Of a stretch of DNA of 64,000 nt, positions 25,839-34,899 are shown piece by piece. The position numbers and the translations under genes are program-made. How positions within the stretch are numbered: the stretch's first letter is position 1; each line of letters starts with the position of its first letter. The DNA comes from Burkholderia sp. PAMC 26561 (GTDB lineage: Bacteria > Pseudomonadota > Gammaproteobacteria > Burkholderiales > Burkholderiaceae): positions 124,001 through 188,000 of the forward strand of contig NZ_CP014309.1 of the NCBI RefSeq assembly GCF_001557535.2, written 5' to 3'. The notes under the pieces were generated by a model. That model saw nothing but the letters and a program-made list of their open reading frames with translations, did no database searches and was not told the origin of the DNA.

Positions 25839-26035
25839 CAGTAGGCGCTTACGCTTTCAACACGCTCAGATACTTTGAGCCCTTATCGGTTTTGCGGTGA
25901 CGCGTAGGCCTGGTTAATTTTTAGATTCAATGTATTGCAGTAGCCAAACCTTGAGCCACCTGACAAAAATTTGTTTGCATATTGGGCTCTCGCTCTTATC
26001 TAAATTGGCGAGCGAAACATTCGGAGTTTCATTTT

Positions 26036-27358
26036 ATGAGTCGTACATTTGGACGCCCAGGTTCGCGAGGCAGCGGTCCACGTCCAGCGCGCCAGCACCC
26101 GCCGAGCAGCGCGCCTCAGACGCAAAAAAAACACTATGTAAAACCCGTTCAGGCAAAGGATACGACCCAGACAGCATCTATATTTAAGACTCGAGCGTTC
26201 AAAGTACTCGTCGACACCGTTGGTGCCGAAAATGTGGCATTGGGTCTCGACTCGAATCTGGCCCGCATCGCGGAATTGGTCAGCGGTGAGCGTTTTACGC
26301 CCGAGACGGCGTTTCACATGGAAACGTCGCTTGGTCTTCCCGATGGTTTCTTCGATCATCCAAATCCGACGTTGCCACCAAACGTGATCGCACGACTGCG
26401 TTCCCCGCTGGAAAATAGGCCGAATGACAGCGTTTTTGATGAACCCGTGGAGCCTTCACCGAGCCATCAGTCCGCCGATCATATAGAGCACCCCACGGTG
26501 AGCGAAGCTGTAACAGCCAAGGATGTTGATATGCCAAGAAAGACCAGCACCGCTCCCGTACCGGCTAGCAAAAAGGGCAAAGTGGTTGCGCCGAAAGGTA
26601 CCAGCGCAAGCGCGAAGAATGAGCAGCCGGAGAGCGTTTTGAAAGCGGCTAAGGCGGTGCAGCAGCAGTCGCTTGAACTGGCGAGCACGCCGTCGGTCAC
26701 TGAGGTTCGACAAGCAAACCTTCATGTCTTGACTGCTCGCAATGGATCGAAAGCGCTGCTGAGCCGAATGTTGAATCTAAGCCAGTCAAACATGGCGCAT
26801 CGGCTGCACGGGAAGAAGCGTTTGGACGATGTTGAGGCGAAGCGATTTACCGATGTATTGGAGCTGCCAGCGGGGTGGCTCGACACGCCGCGACAGCCGG
26901 ATGACGTGCCTGGTCACGTGAACGAACTCCTCGCACCGACCTCGAGAAGACGTAAGAAAGTGATGCCAACAGCAACGAGTCCAAAACCGCAAGCGGCGGC
27001 GAGAGATGATGTGGACGAAACCAGTGCGGTGTCTCCATCGCAAAATGTTGGCGTCTCGGAGAAAGACGTGATGAGCAACGCGATGGAAAATGTCACGACT
27101 GCGATGGCGGCTGCACCCTTACTTAAACCACCCGTTGAACAGGTTGAGGTTGCAGACCAGTTTAACCAATTGTCGAGTACCAAGGAAGATTTGGCTAACG
27201 AAGCGTTTTCGCTTTCAGTAGCAAGCGACCTTGCTCATCTGCGTGGCATTCCACCCATCGCTGAAGCATTGCTGAAGACAATTGCTGCGAAGGCGCGGAC
27301 GGGTCATTTGAATGAAACCACGGCGTTGGAACTCTTGCAACAAATGGTTTTGCTCTGA
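26036..27358 (+). CDS. Large protein with two related HTH-like domains, cassette copy 1
   Basis: A 440-residue protein starts at ATG 26036, after CGGAG. The N-terminus is basic and disordered (SRTFGRPGSRGSGPRPARQH). Domain 1 (residues ~48-112) contains LDSNLARIAELVSGERFTPE and GLPDGFFDHP. An Ala/Lys/Pro-rich linker (~130-220) follows. Domain 2 (~222-286) contains RNGSKALLSRMLNLSQSNMA, HRLHGKKRLDDVEAKRF and ELPAGWLDTP. Both domains end in the LP-G-(F/W)-(F/L)-D motif that closes Cro/CI-like phage-repressor HTH domains. A second low-complexity linker (300-380) leads to a conserved C-terminal helix bundle (VASDLAHLRGIPPIAEALLK). It probably binds DNA, perhaps bridging two sites. No described family is recognised. 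Confidence 0.75.
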   Translation: MSRTFGRPGSRGSGPRPARQHPPSSAPQTQKKHYVKPVQAKDTTQTASIFKTRAFKVLVDTVGAENVALGLDSNLARIAELVSGERFTPETAFHMETSLGLPDGFFDHPNPTLPPNVIARLRSPLENRPNDSVFDEPVEPSPSHQSADHIEHPTVSEAVTAKDVDMPRKTSTAPVPASKKGKVVAPKGTSASAKNEQPESVLKAAKAVQQQSLELASTPSVTEVRQANLHVLTARNGSKALLSRMLNLSQSNMAHRLHGKKRLDDVEAKRFTDVLELPAGWLDTPRQPDDVPGHVNELLAPTSRRRKKVMPTATSPKPQAAARDDVDETSAVSPSQNVGVSEKDVMSNAMENVTTAMAAAPLLKPPVEQVEVADQFNQLSSTKEDLANEAFSLSVASDLAHLRGIPPIAEALLKTIAAKARTGHLNETTALELLQQMVLL

Positions 27359-27517
27359 TTAAGTATTTCTTCCTGGACCCATTGTTTGATTGATCAACAC
27401 ATCACTTTTCGTTTAGCTTGTCCGGGAAGCGGGGGGCAGCGGCACAAACAGGTTTGTGCAGATTTAGGTCGGTCAGACGCCGCTGAAACAGGTCGTCGAA
27501 GCGTCGCATCTACGGGC

Positions 27518-28247
27518 TCATCGAGGAAAGGCATCTATCAAGCCGAGCAGCGGTATGGCGGTCAATCGGCGTCTAGCCTGACGGATGATGCTGAGCCGGA
27601 AGATATCGCAGGTCACTATCTTCGAAGTGGCGGGGCTTGATATCTGCAGCAAATTTTGACTATTTTCGCCGCAACGCTTGTACCACATCTGCGCAATTGC
27701 GCGGTTAGGAAGCGAGTCTCCTGACGCCGCACACCCCCAGCGATTCTCCCAATAGAGAGCGAGCGTTTGGGCAGCTTCGCGATGACCAAAGCCGAATGCC
27801 ATCTCGTACTCGCCTTTGCGAGCTCGACGTCAGGCGCCTCGCCCCGTCCAAGACGGGCGCTATCGCCAAGCGCCGCAGCCGAAAATCCCTTCCGCTTGTC
27901 TTGCACGTTTTCATCCTTCAAGACGTCTCCAAGGATGCGATTGGCTAACTCCGGGTCGCTGTCGCCGCCCGTGCCTGCAAAGAGCGACAACGCGTAGCGA
28001 CGCGCAACGCTGGATGCTTATCGATACCGACCTGCACAAGAAGTTTCCGGCCAAGATACGGAGCGCCGGCGATTGTTGATAACAGCAGGGCGTTGGCGGT
28101 CGTGGCAATGGACTCGAGTGGCGCAAAACCCGATCTATACGCGGATACAACATGTCGATAGAACTGTTCGATGTCCAACGCCGTATCGTGAAGCTTAAGC
28201 GCTAGCCACTCTCGATGGATTTGGTTAAACCAACTCAATTCGGCCAT
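27518..28247 (-). pseudogene. Sel1-like repeat protein, frameshifted (cassette copy 1)
   Basis: From ATG 28247 the minus strand reads MAELSWFNQIHREWLALKLH, then RSGFAPLESIATTANALLLS and LLVQVGIDKHPALRVA. Near 27995 sense moves to another frame (YALSLFAGTGGDSDPELANR, AAALGDSARLGRGEAPDVEL). Near 27805 it moves again (MAFGFGHREAAQTLALYWEN, AIAQMWYKRCGENSQ). The ALGDxxxLGRG and AxxWYKRC units resemble Sel1/TPR-like repeats. The homologous copy at 63617-64000 is open across both lesion regions, which shows that these are real frameshifts in copy 1. The normal stop is also lost, so the last frame runs on to 27518. It is convergent with the two-HTH gene. Confidence 0.75.
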
Positions 28248-28738
28248 ATCAACTTCCTCGTGTAACAGATGCGAGACATACTACTCTCGATGCGTCGAAG
28301 CTTGAGTCAATGACAGTCTGTGTTACGACTTACCTAACCTACTGAGCGATATCCGGCTCAAATTGTCGTTTTAAACGGCGACGAAGGCTCCAGGGATCCT
28401 TCTTTGTGCTCGCTATATTTTTGGAATGACGGGGATTTTCGCATACCCGATCCGGGGGACGAGACAAGAAGAAGCTTGGATCGCGCAAGGCAGATCGAAT
28501 CTAAAAAAGAAGGATCAGGGAAGTCTCAATGAACTTCCATCAAGGCAAATGGATACCGATGGTTTTGGAAGCGACAATCTATACCACCTCCCGACTCAAG
28601 CATCAAAGTACAGGAAATAAAGGTAAGTCTGTGGTCGCAAAGTAGTGTCGTACATGGATGTAGTGCTGTGATTTGACTAGTTTGTTTGCATAAATCAAGC
28701 GGCATGGCATAGTGCAAGTATTTACTATCGGAAGTACT
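28248..28738. other. Intergenic region upstream of the H-NS-like gene
   Basis: No gene supported. TTGACT at about 28674, followed by an AT-rich TTTGCATAAATC, may belong to the promoter of the gene at 28739. Confidence 0.35.
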
Positions 28739-29620
28739 ATGCCCACACTCGAAGTCATTCAAGAAAAGCTTAAGAGGTTGCAGGCGCAAGCCGACGCGCT
28801 GATCGCAAAGAAAGCGCAGTCTGCATTGGACCAGATTCGTCGCCTGATGCTGGAACACGGATTAACGACCGAAGATATCGAAGCCAAAGCAAAAGCGAAG
28901 CGGGAAGCGAAAGGGGCAGGCAGTCCGATTGTTACGACAAAGCGGAAAGCATCCAATGCCCTTGGCACTAAAGTCGCTCCGAAGTTTCAGGATCCGAAGA
29001 GCGGTGCCATGTGGACCGGCCGTGGAAGCGCACCGGCTTGGATCGCGAAAGCAAAAGATCGCACCAAGTTCTTGATTGAAAACAATGCGGTGGCGGCGCA
29101 CGTCACGTCTCCCGCAGTCAAGAACGCTAATGCAACGGCTACCGCGAAACCCCGCGGGTACCGAACGGGACCGCAGCCGGCTAAATATCGCGACCGCAAG
29201 TCAGGCGCAACATGGAGCGGTAAAGGCCGCGCACCCGCGTGGCTCGCGAACGTCAAAGACCGCACCAAATTCTTGATTGAAGAGGCGGGTGCGTCGCCCG
29301 TCACTGAACTCGCGACCAAAGCGACGCGTAAATCGCCTGCAGCTGCCAAAAAAGCGAGCGCGGCCAAAAAAGTATTGCGGAGGGTTGCGGCGAAGAAGGC
29401 CACTGTCAAAAAAACAACTGCTGTGAAAAGTGAAGGGAAGGAAACCCCGTCGAGGAAAGCCGTGGCTGGACGCAAGAAGGTTGCGGCTAAAAAGTCAGGA
29501 CCGGTCGCGAAAAAGAGAGTTGCAAAGAAGGCGACTCGATTAAGCAATACAGCGTCCGCACCGACAGTGGCTGACGCTGTCAGCGATCCACAAGCAGCGT
29601 TGACAGCGCCGGCAGTGTAA
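28739..29620 (+). CDS. H-NS family protein with two DNA-binding modules and a histone-H1-like tail
   Basis: A 293-residue protein starts at ATG 28739. Residues ~1-60 are the H-NS oligomerisation coiled coil (LEVIQEKLKRLQAQADALIA, LMLEHGLTTEDIEAKAKAKR). The C-terminal H-NS DNA-binding module occurs twice: KFQDPKSGAMWTGRGSAPAW (~residues 82-101, then IAKAKDRTKFLIE) and KYRDRKSGATWSGKGRAPAW (~150-169, then LANVKDRTKFLIE). Residues ~195-275 are Lys/Ala-rich with KKA/KKT repeats (AKKVLRRVAAKKATVKKTTA), like bacterial H1 homologues. Ordinary H-NS proteins have ~100-135 residues. It should silence AT-rich DNA by multivalent binding (inference). Confidence 0.9.
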   Translation: MPTLEVIQEKLKRLQAQADALIAKKAQSALDQIRRLMLEHGLTTEDIEAKAKAKREAKGAGSPIVTTKRKASNALGTKVAPKFQDPKSGAMWTGRGSAPAWIAKAKDRTKFLIENNAVAAHVTSPAVKNANATATAKPRGYRTGPQPAKYRDRKSGATWSGKGRAPAWLANVKDRTKFLIEEAGASPVTELATKATRKSPAAAKKASAAKKVLRRVAAKKATVKKTTAVKSEGKETPSRKAVAGRKKVAAKKSGPVAKKRVAKKATRLSNTASAPTVADAVSDPQAALTAPAV

Positions 29621-29640
29621 ATCTAGCTAGAGTAAGTAGG

Positions 29641-29656
29641 GCGGCCTTTCGGCCGC
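29641..29656 (+). terminator. Hairpin after the H-NS-like gene
   Basis: GCGGCC-TTTC-GGCCGC is a perfect stem-loop starting 21 bp after the stop. The following CTCGCTCCTGTT is a weak U-tract. Confidence 0.5.
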
Positions 29657-29847
29657 TCGCTCCTGTTGCAACCAGCAGGACCCGCAGCCCTGTTTTTGGA
29701 TTCAAACCGCAGGCGGTCATGCATGATTCGCCGACATGCACGGCACGCGGGTACCACGGCTCGACCCCTTCCGAACCTGCCGTGGCGTCGGCTCATCTCA
29801 GAGCCAAGCACCATGCGAAGGTTATCTTACTTTGTGACGGGTCAGCC

Positions 29848-30672
29848 TCATCGTAGAGCTGCCGCGATTTCAATGCGTGTCGGCATTCGGCGCAGCACGA
29901 TCGCTTCATCGTCCATTTCGATGTAGCCAGCATTCGCAAATTGAGTCAACCAGCCGTCCATGGGCCAAAATCCCCAGCGCGCGCGGAAGAGTCGTGCGTT
30001 GGCAACGATGCTTGTAAGGTGATTGAGCGGCGGATCGAAGCTAGGATGGAACTGATGGAACGCGCGCGCCTGGATGAACTCTATTGGCACTCCGGTTTCC
30101 GCCGCGCGAAAGCCAAAATCCGTGTCTTCTGCGCCGTAGCCGCGGTATTGCGTATCGAAGCGGCCGATTTGCTCGAACGTCTCACGTTGACACGCAAAGT
30201 TGAGTGACCAAAAGAGGGCGTGCGGCACGGTTTCACCGCTGCATCGCCCCACATGAAGCGGATGGGGCGCTCCGTATTGCGCAAATAGGTCCATTGCCGT
30301 TTCAGTGTTCTCCAGGGCCGAGGGAAGGTACAGCACCTCGCCTTGGTACAGGACGTTTTTTGAGAGGGCAAGTTTATCGCGATAAGCTGCCAACAGATCC
30401 GGCGCAGGAACACAGTCCACATCGAGAAATACAAGGTCATCACCAGGTGCATTGTCGACGGCAGCGTTGCGAGCGGCTGCGAGCGGTAACTTGTCGTCGC
30501 CGCTGTCTAGGGCGCAATGAACGATCGGGAAACGCGAGCTTTCCCACCGGAAGGGCGTTTCATTCATCTGCACGATAACGAGCGCAGCCGGCGGTACCGT
30601 CGACTGCTCAAGGCCACGGATCATGTTGAGCAAATGACCGCGACGACCGTGCACGAGAGTCAAGACATTCAT
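29848..30672 (-). CDS. Family 2-like glycosyltransferase
   Basis: A 274-residue enzyme starts at ATG 30672 (MNVLTLVHGRRGHLLNMIRG). The GT-A fold is indicated by LVIVQMNETPFRW, AARNAAVDNAPGDDLVFLDV with DCVPAPDLL (metal-binding DxD-type DVD), and GRFDTQYRGYGAEDTDFGFR, the GT2/GT7 galactosyltransferase-type ED acceptor-base region. The last part (FRARWGFWPMDGWLTQFANA) is typical of this subgroup. The start overlaps the stop of the preceding gene by four bases (ATGA). It is the third gene of a minus-strand operon. Donor and acceptor sugars cannot be inferred. Confidence 0.88.
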   Translation of the reverse strand: MNVLTLVHGRRGHLLNMIRGLEQSTVPPAALVIVQMNETPFRWESSRFPIVHCALDSGDDKLPLAAARNAAVDNAPGDDLVFLDVDCVPAPDLLAAYRDKLALSKNVLYQGEVLYLPSALENTETAMDLFAQYGAPHPLHVGRCSGETVPHALFWSLNFACQRETFEQIGRFDTQYRGYGAEDTDFGFRAAETGVPIEFIQARAFHQFHPSFDPPLNHLTSIVANARLFRARWGFWPMDGWLTQFANAGYIEMDDEAIVLRRMPTRIEIAAALR

Positions 30673-31709
30673 CGCCCTACCTCTTGTGCCGTGCGCGTGA
30701 TAGCCGACGCGGCGCGCTGCCCGCCGGTGCCGTCTGCGAACGTGGTCCAGTTCGCAGGCGAGAGCTCTGCGGCGCGATCGAGCAATGAGGGCCACGATTC
30801 CGCCGCAGGCCAAACCGCGCAGTGTATCGCCAGACCGGCTCCACCAAGCCGTTCTCCGACGGATTGTTGTTCGCCAAACGGGCGAACTTCAGGCACGCAG
30901 ATAAATCGACAGCGCAGATCCGCGATCTCGCTCACGAGACTGTCGCCCGCTGATCCTACGACAACATGTGCGGATGTGAGCCATGGGAGCGGATCGTTGA
31001 CCATGCCGAGCAGCTGGAGGTTTGGCGGCGTTGGAATCGAAGGATCGTCGGCGACTGGTCCAAGCACAGTCCATTGCCAATCATGACAAGCTCGTGCGGC
31101 ATCGACCAACCGTGCGACAGTCAATTCCGTACCACCGAAGCCCGTAATGACTGTCACATGCCGGTGGTTGGTTTGTCGCATGGAAGGGGAACGACCGTAG
31201 CGCGAAATTGATCCGACGTAATCCGTTTTGAGCGTCCACTCCAGAGGCGTGTCAGGTTCTTCAAGCTGTGCAGGATAGGGCGCAAGCAAACGGCTCGCGC
31301 ATGCGTAGGCGAGCGTATGAGCTTGATCGAGACGATGTCCGCGTTGACGCACATAGACCGTCGGCACGCCGCAAAGTCGCGCAAACAGCGCAACCTCGAC
31401 AGATACGTCAACGACCAATAAACACGGCCAGCTTGATCTGAACCAGTCAACCATTGCGCCCATGCGCTCCCTAAGGCCAGCTACAGCCAACGGCGCGTAG
31501 TGAAGGCCTACCGGAGTATCAACGAGTGTGTGCTCATCGTAGTCGCTTGGGAGGTGACAAAGCGTTACGTTGGCAAGCTCGGTTTCGCTAGGCAGGCTGC
31601 TGCCGAACAATGTCACGGAGCCGGGCAGGTGGGCTGCGATCGTCAAGGCGCGCGTAACGTGTCCTGCTCCCTGATGATGCGCGTAATAGCCGACTGTTGT
31701 CTCAGCCAT
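30669..31709 (-). CDS. MurG-like (GT-B) glycosyltransferase
   Basis: A 346-residue GT-B enzyme starts at ATG 31709, with AAAGG upstream; a GTG at 31715 is an alternative. GYYAHHQGAGHVTRALTIAA forms the N-terminal Gly-rich loop, as in MurG-type enzymes (GTGGH-like). VTVITGFGGTELTVARLVDA and HVVVGSAGDSLVSEIADLRC form the C-terminal nucleotide-sugar domain, with PEVRPFGEQQSVGERLGGAG matching the H/R-P...EQ-N-A-region. It overlaps the upstream GT4 gene by eight bases and the downstream GT2 gene by four, so the three are tightly coupled. Confidence 0.85.
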   Translation of the reverse strand: MAETTVGYYAHHQGAGHVTRALTIAAHLPGSVTLFGSSLPSETELANVTLCHLPSDYDEHTLVDTPVGLHYAPLAVAGLRERMGAMVDWFRSSWPCLLVVDVSVEVALFARLCGVPTVYVRQRGHRLDQAHTLAYACASRLLAPYPAQLEEPDTPLEWTLKTDYVGSISRYGRSPSMRQTNHRHVTVITGFGGTELTVARLVDAARACHDWQWTVLGPVADDPSIPTPPNLQLLGMVNDPLPWLTSAHVVVGSAGDSLVSEIADLRCRFICVPEVRPFGEQQSVGERLGGAGLAIHCAVWPAAESWPSLLDRAAELSPANWTTFADGTGGQRAASAITRTAQEVGR

Positions 31710-32796
31710 AATCACGAACCTTTAGCCGGGCCAAGTTGGCGAGTAGAACCTCATAACGAGCGACCATTAGATCTATATCCCAGTGCGATGAAGCATGGCG
31801 GCGACACGCGGCACGATCGAGCGTGCGTGCGCTGAGCAACGCTGTGGCTAGTGACGCTGCGTCGTTGGCCGAAGCAAGCACGCCCGTCTCGGCAGTCAAA
31901 AGTTCAGGAATTGCACCTCGAGAGAATGCCGCGACCGGCGTGCCGCAGGCCAGAGCCTCAGCCGCGACGAGTCCAAACGGCTCGTTCCAGCACGGCGTGA
32001 CGAGGCAGACGCTCGCACAACCAAGTTCTTCAACAAGCTCGGCCCTCGACAGGTGACCCAGATAAACGACATTTCTCGAAAGCCGGGGCGCGATCTCTTC
32101 GTCGAAGTACGCGCGGTCAATTGCCTGCCCCGCGATGCGTAATGGAATTCCTGCAAGTTGGGCTGCGTCGATCGCGAGATGGGCGCCCTTGTCGGCTACA
32201 AGCCGGCCATACCAGAATGCGTGGTTGCCAATAGGTCTATGCGTCGGCCGCCATTGCTCCAGGTCAATACCATTTGGAATGACGTGACAGTCGGGCGTCA
32301 GTTCCTCCCAGTCTGCTGCATTGGAGCGCGACACCGTGCAGTAGTTACCGCCGCCACGTCTGTGCTGAGCGGAAATGGCATTGATCATTTCAAAAAATGG
32401 TGGCGTATGCAGAACGGTCAGCATCGGCGTGGCGATCATGCCAGACATTGTGACGGGAACGTAGTGCAGGGCATTATTGAAGATGATGTCGAATTCGTAT
32501 GCATCGATACCCTGCAGGCAGTCCATGTACGCATGGTGTTCCGCAATAAAATCGGAGCTCAGCGTGTCGTGTTCATGTTTAACGGCATCGCCGCGATAAC
32601 TGCCGACAGGCGCCATTGGCACTGCATTCAACCGGAGCGCCGAATCGGGATGCGCAAAGAGCGTCACGTCATGGCCGCGATGCTTGAGGTGCTGGGTAAT
32701 GTCGTGGGTGAATGCCTCCAGGCCACCTGCGAAGGGCTCGCGGATTGGGTGTTTGATGTGCGTGAGGATTCCGATCTTCAAACGGGATGGGTTCAC
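31702..32796 (-). CDS. Family 4 glycosyltransferase
   Basis: A 364-residue GT-B retaining enzyme. The acceptor domain begins IGILTHIKHPIREPFAGGLE (the GG-E loop), with GHDVTLFAHPDS. The linker has CHVIPNGIDLEQW (VIPNGID is a GT4 hallmark). The donor domain has AFWYGRLVADKGAHLAIDAA and the E-x7-E motif WNEPFGLVAAEALACGTPVA. It is the first gene of the operon 32796 to 29848. The operon lies between DNA-binding-protein genes and gene-poor DNA and lacks any transport or polymerase gene. It probably modifies a glycan or lipid made elsewhere. Confidence 0.9.
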   Translation of the reverse strand: MNPSRLKIGILTHIKHPIREPFAGGLEAFTHDITQHLKHRGHDVTLFAHPDSALRLNAVPMAPVGSYRGDAVKHEHDTLSSDFIAEHHAYMDCLQGIDAYEFDIIFNNALHYVPVTMSGMIATPMLTVLHTPPFFEMINAISAQHRRGGGNYCTVSRSNAADWEELTPDCHVIPNGIDLEQWRPTHRPIGNHAFWYGRLVADKGAHLAIDAAQLAGIPLRIAGQAIDRAYFDEEIAPRLSRNVVYLGHLSRAELVEELGCASVCLVTPCWNEPFGLVAAEALACGTPVAAFSRGAIPELLTAETGVLASANDAASLATALLSARTLDRAACRRHASSHWDIDLMVARYEVLLANLARLKVRDYG

Positions 32797-33765
32797 AATG
32801 GCCTGGAGTTAGCCCTTCGCGCATCATTGCGGTCTTGAGCGAGTTTTCACGTGGTCGACCATCGGTAGACCGCGTGTGGGAACAGTAATAGCGTATCGAC
32901 GAAACTCGTTGCTGCGCTAATTCTTGTGAAGCTTCTTGTCAGGGACTTCACCTCGTCGAGTGGGTAGGACGGCAAGGTATCCCACCCTTTAAAACAATTG
33001 AGCTCATTTGATTTCTACACTGTCAACTGGGCTGGCCGCTTGCTCCAACACTTGTTAGGCCTTCGCGTAAGCTCCGTTTTCAGTAAAGAGATCGGTCATC
33101 ACAGACTTCAGATCTAGGTGAGTTCACTCTTTTGCCGGTCTCCGCCCTGCCTCGTGACAAAAGATTCACTTCCAAGGCCGGAGATAGCAACTCATCACTC
33201 CGCACATTGCTAATGACGGCTGCGATGCTTAGCCGCAATAAAGATGCCAGCTTAATCGGCCCGACATACATATCAATGCGTGTATGTTGAGATTGAACGA
33301 CCGCGCGAGTGTTTAGACTGCTGGGACGAGATACGTAAAGCCCCGTTAGCGGAACGGGACGCTTTTCGGTCCATAAGGCGATCGAGCCATTTGAAGGTAG
33401 TTCTGTCGCAAGCTAAAGGTTCTATCTGATTATCTTTCGGCAATCTCAGACCTGGGAAACCGGGTTGGCAAAATCTTCGTCCGACTATCTGCGAAACGCC
33501 CATGGCGAAAGTACTGTCGTGCACTTCTCTTCTCGCGCGGCCCGGTCTAGCGATGTCGATGCCTATTGCCGGGGATGGATTGAAGACGTCGCCGGCGGCG
33601 ATCGATGGTCGATGAGCTCGGCATTTGCTCGGAAACGCTCACTGAGCAACGATCCTTGAGAAGATTATTGGAACCCGTCGGTGCATCACGATAGCGATGC
33701 GCTGTGCCATTGGGATACAACGCTAGCGCGTATGTCTCGGCTCTTCAGTAACCAAAAGCCGGCTG
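32797..33765. other. Nearly 1 kb without a supported gene
   Basis: Short ORFs at 33080-33271 (-), 33273-33524 (-) and 33465-33659 (+) lack recognisable content. The region upstream of the glycosyltransferase operon presumably holds its promoter. Confidence 0.35.
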
Positions 33766-34107
33766 CTATTGGCGCTGCGCGATCGCATCCGAGCAGATTG
33801 CCAACACGCGCTGAACCATGGAGCTTGAAAGGTTCAACGACATATCTCCCGTGAATAACGCTTGAACGTGAGCCTGCCGGATCACGACCTTGGCTTTGAA
33901 CAGGTCATGTCTCGCGAGCCGTAGTGCGAGTTGCCCCAGGTTGACTCGCTCAAGCCACGGCATCTTTACAGCGTTTCGTCTGAGCCATAGCCGGCAACTT
34001 TCGACCACGTGGTCCACTCGCCATTCATTGGTCAACCTATGCGAAGCCGCAGCGGTCAGGACCAGGAAGCATAACAATTCGGCGCGACGTTCACTCTCTA
34101 CAATCAT
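33766..34107 (-). CDS. Hypothetical protein, 113 aa
   Basis: This minus-strand ORF has its best start at ATG 34107 (MIVESERRAELLCFLVLTAA), where GAGGAG lies four to nine bases upstream. It is helix-rich with basic patches (ESCRLWLRRNAVKMPWLERV, LALRLARHDLFKAKVVIRQA). No family is recognised. The good ribosome site argues for a real gene. Confidence 0.5.
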   Translation of the reverse strand: MIVESERRAELLCFLVLTAAASHRLTNEWRVDHVVESCRLWLRRNAVKMPWLERVNLGQLALRLARHDLFKAKVVIRQAHVQALFTGDMSLNLSSSMVQRVLAICSDAIAQRQ

Positions 34108-34701
34108 GCAACTCCTCATCTAGCGTTTCTGTTTGACCTGCATCGTGCGGCGGTGTGCACGAACTATGCGCTGGCTTCACCTGGTCGCAGTTCCGACGCA
34201 ACATTCGTCACACCCGTCGCAACAGTGACAGTCCCGAACGTCCCTGGTCGCCATCCAGAGTGTGATGGTCGGCTGGCGGCGTTCCGACCAAGCGCGCGTT
34301 TTCGCGCGCGTGAACTCCCGGCTTGCCATTCATCCCGCGAGACACCGCTCCGTCCACTAAGTCGCCGAAGGCCGTTCCCAGCTCAGCTACGAAGGCCGCC
34401 CTCCGGCATGGATGCATTCGACAAACAAGCATATCCACAACAGCCTCCGTAATCGACTAAAAAGGGGCAATTCATTGTTTCAAAACCCGTTGCAGACAAG
34501 AAGAGGGCCGCTGCCAAAATTCAAGGACGCAGCGATTGTGCATCAACGAGGCGGGCCGACCACAGGCCATTCACTCCTGATTCAAAGCCGCATAACTCGT
34601 GCTGTTTAATCTCAGCCGCGAAGTCTAGCCGCAGGCCTTGCTTACAGCTTGAGGCCTCCTTTTTGCTCAGATAGGTGGATACATGACGACTGGAGGGTGA
34701 C
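34108..34701. other. Gene-free stretch
   Basis: Short ORFs only (34153-34452 +, 34208-34438 -), without ribosome sites. Nothing recognised. Confidence 0.35.
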
Positions 34702-34899
34702 ATGACAACGAGCGCGCGCGACGAAGACCCGGGACAACCGCCAACGGAAGTTTCCAAACCGGTTGGCGATGCAATACCAGCGCCGGTAGAGCCCGGCTTA
34801 AATCAGCCGTTGCCGTCAAAGGAGGACGACGATAACCCATTAGTCGATCCGGACTCCGCGTCTGGCGTTCCCCCGTCAGGCGAATCAGATTATGCTTAG
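34702..34899 (+). CDS. Small acidic Pro-rich protein
   Basis: A 65-residue protein starts at ATG 34702 behind a strong GGAGGG ribosome site. It is Asp/Glu/Pro/Ser-rich and predicted disordered (TTSARDEDPGQPPTEVSKPV, SKEDDDNPLVDPDSASGVPP). Short acidic proteins of this type are common in Burkholderia and lack known function. It stands alone between gene-free stretches. Confidence 0.6.
   Translation: MTTSARDEDPGQPPTEVSKPVGDAIPAPVEPGLNQPLPSKEDDDNPLVDPDSASGVPPSGESDYA

Noticed and set aside
25164..28247. Prophage or plasmid-addiction module as the explanation of the duplicated cassette
   Set aside because: No structural phage gene, integrase or toxin-like gene lies in either copy, and HU with a 440-residue DNA-binding protein does not fit a toxin-antitoxin pair. 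Phage-repressor-like HTH domains alone are not enough.
28987..29547. 186-codon minus-strand ORF opposite the H-NS/H1-like gene
   Set aside because: Phe/Leu/Ala-rich artefact of the Lys/Ala codons on the other strand.
30517..31086. 189-codon plus-strand ORF inside the glycosyltransferase operon
   Set aside because: Antisense to two well-supported, overlapping genes; the translation has no recognisable content.
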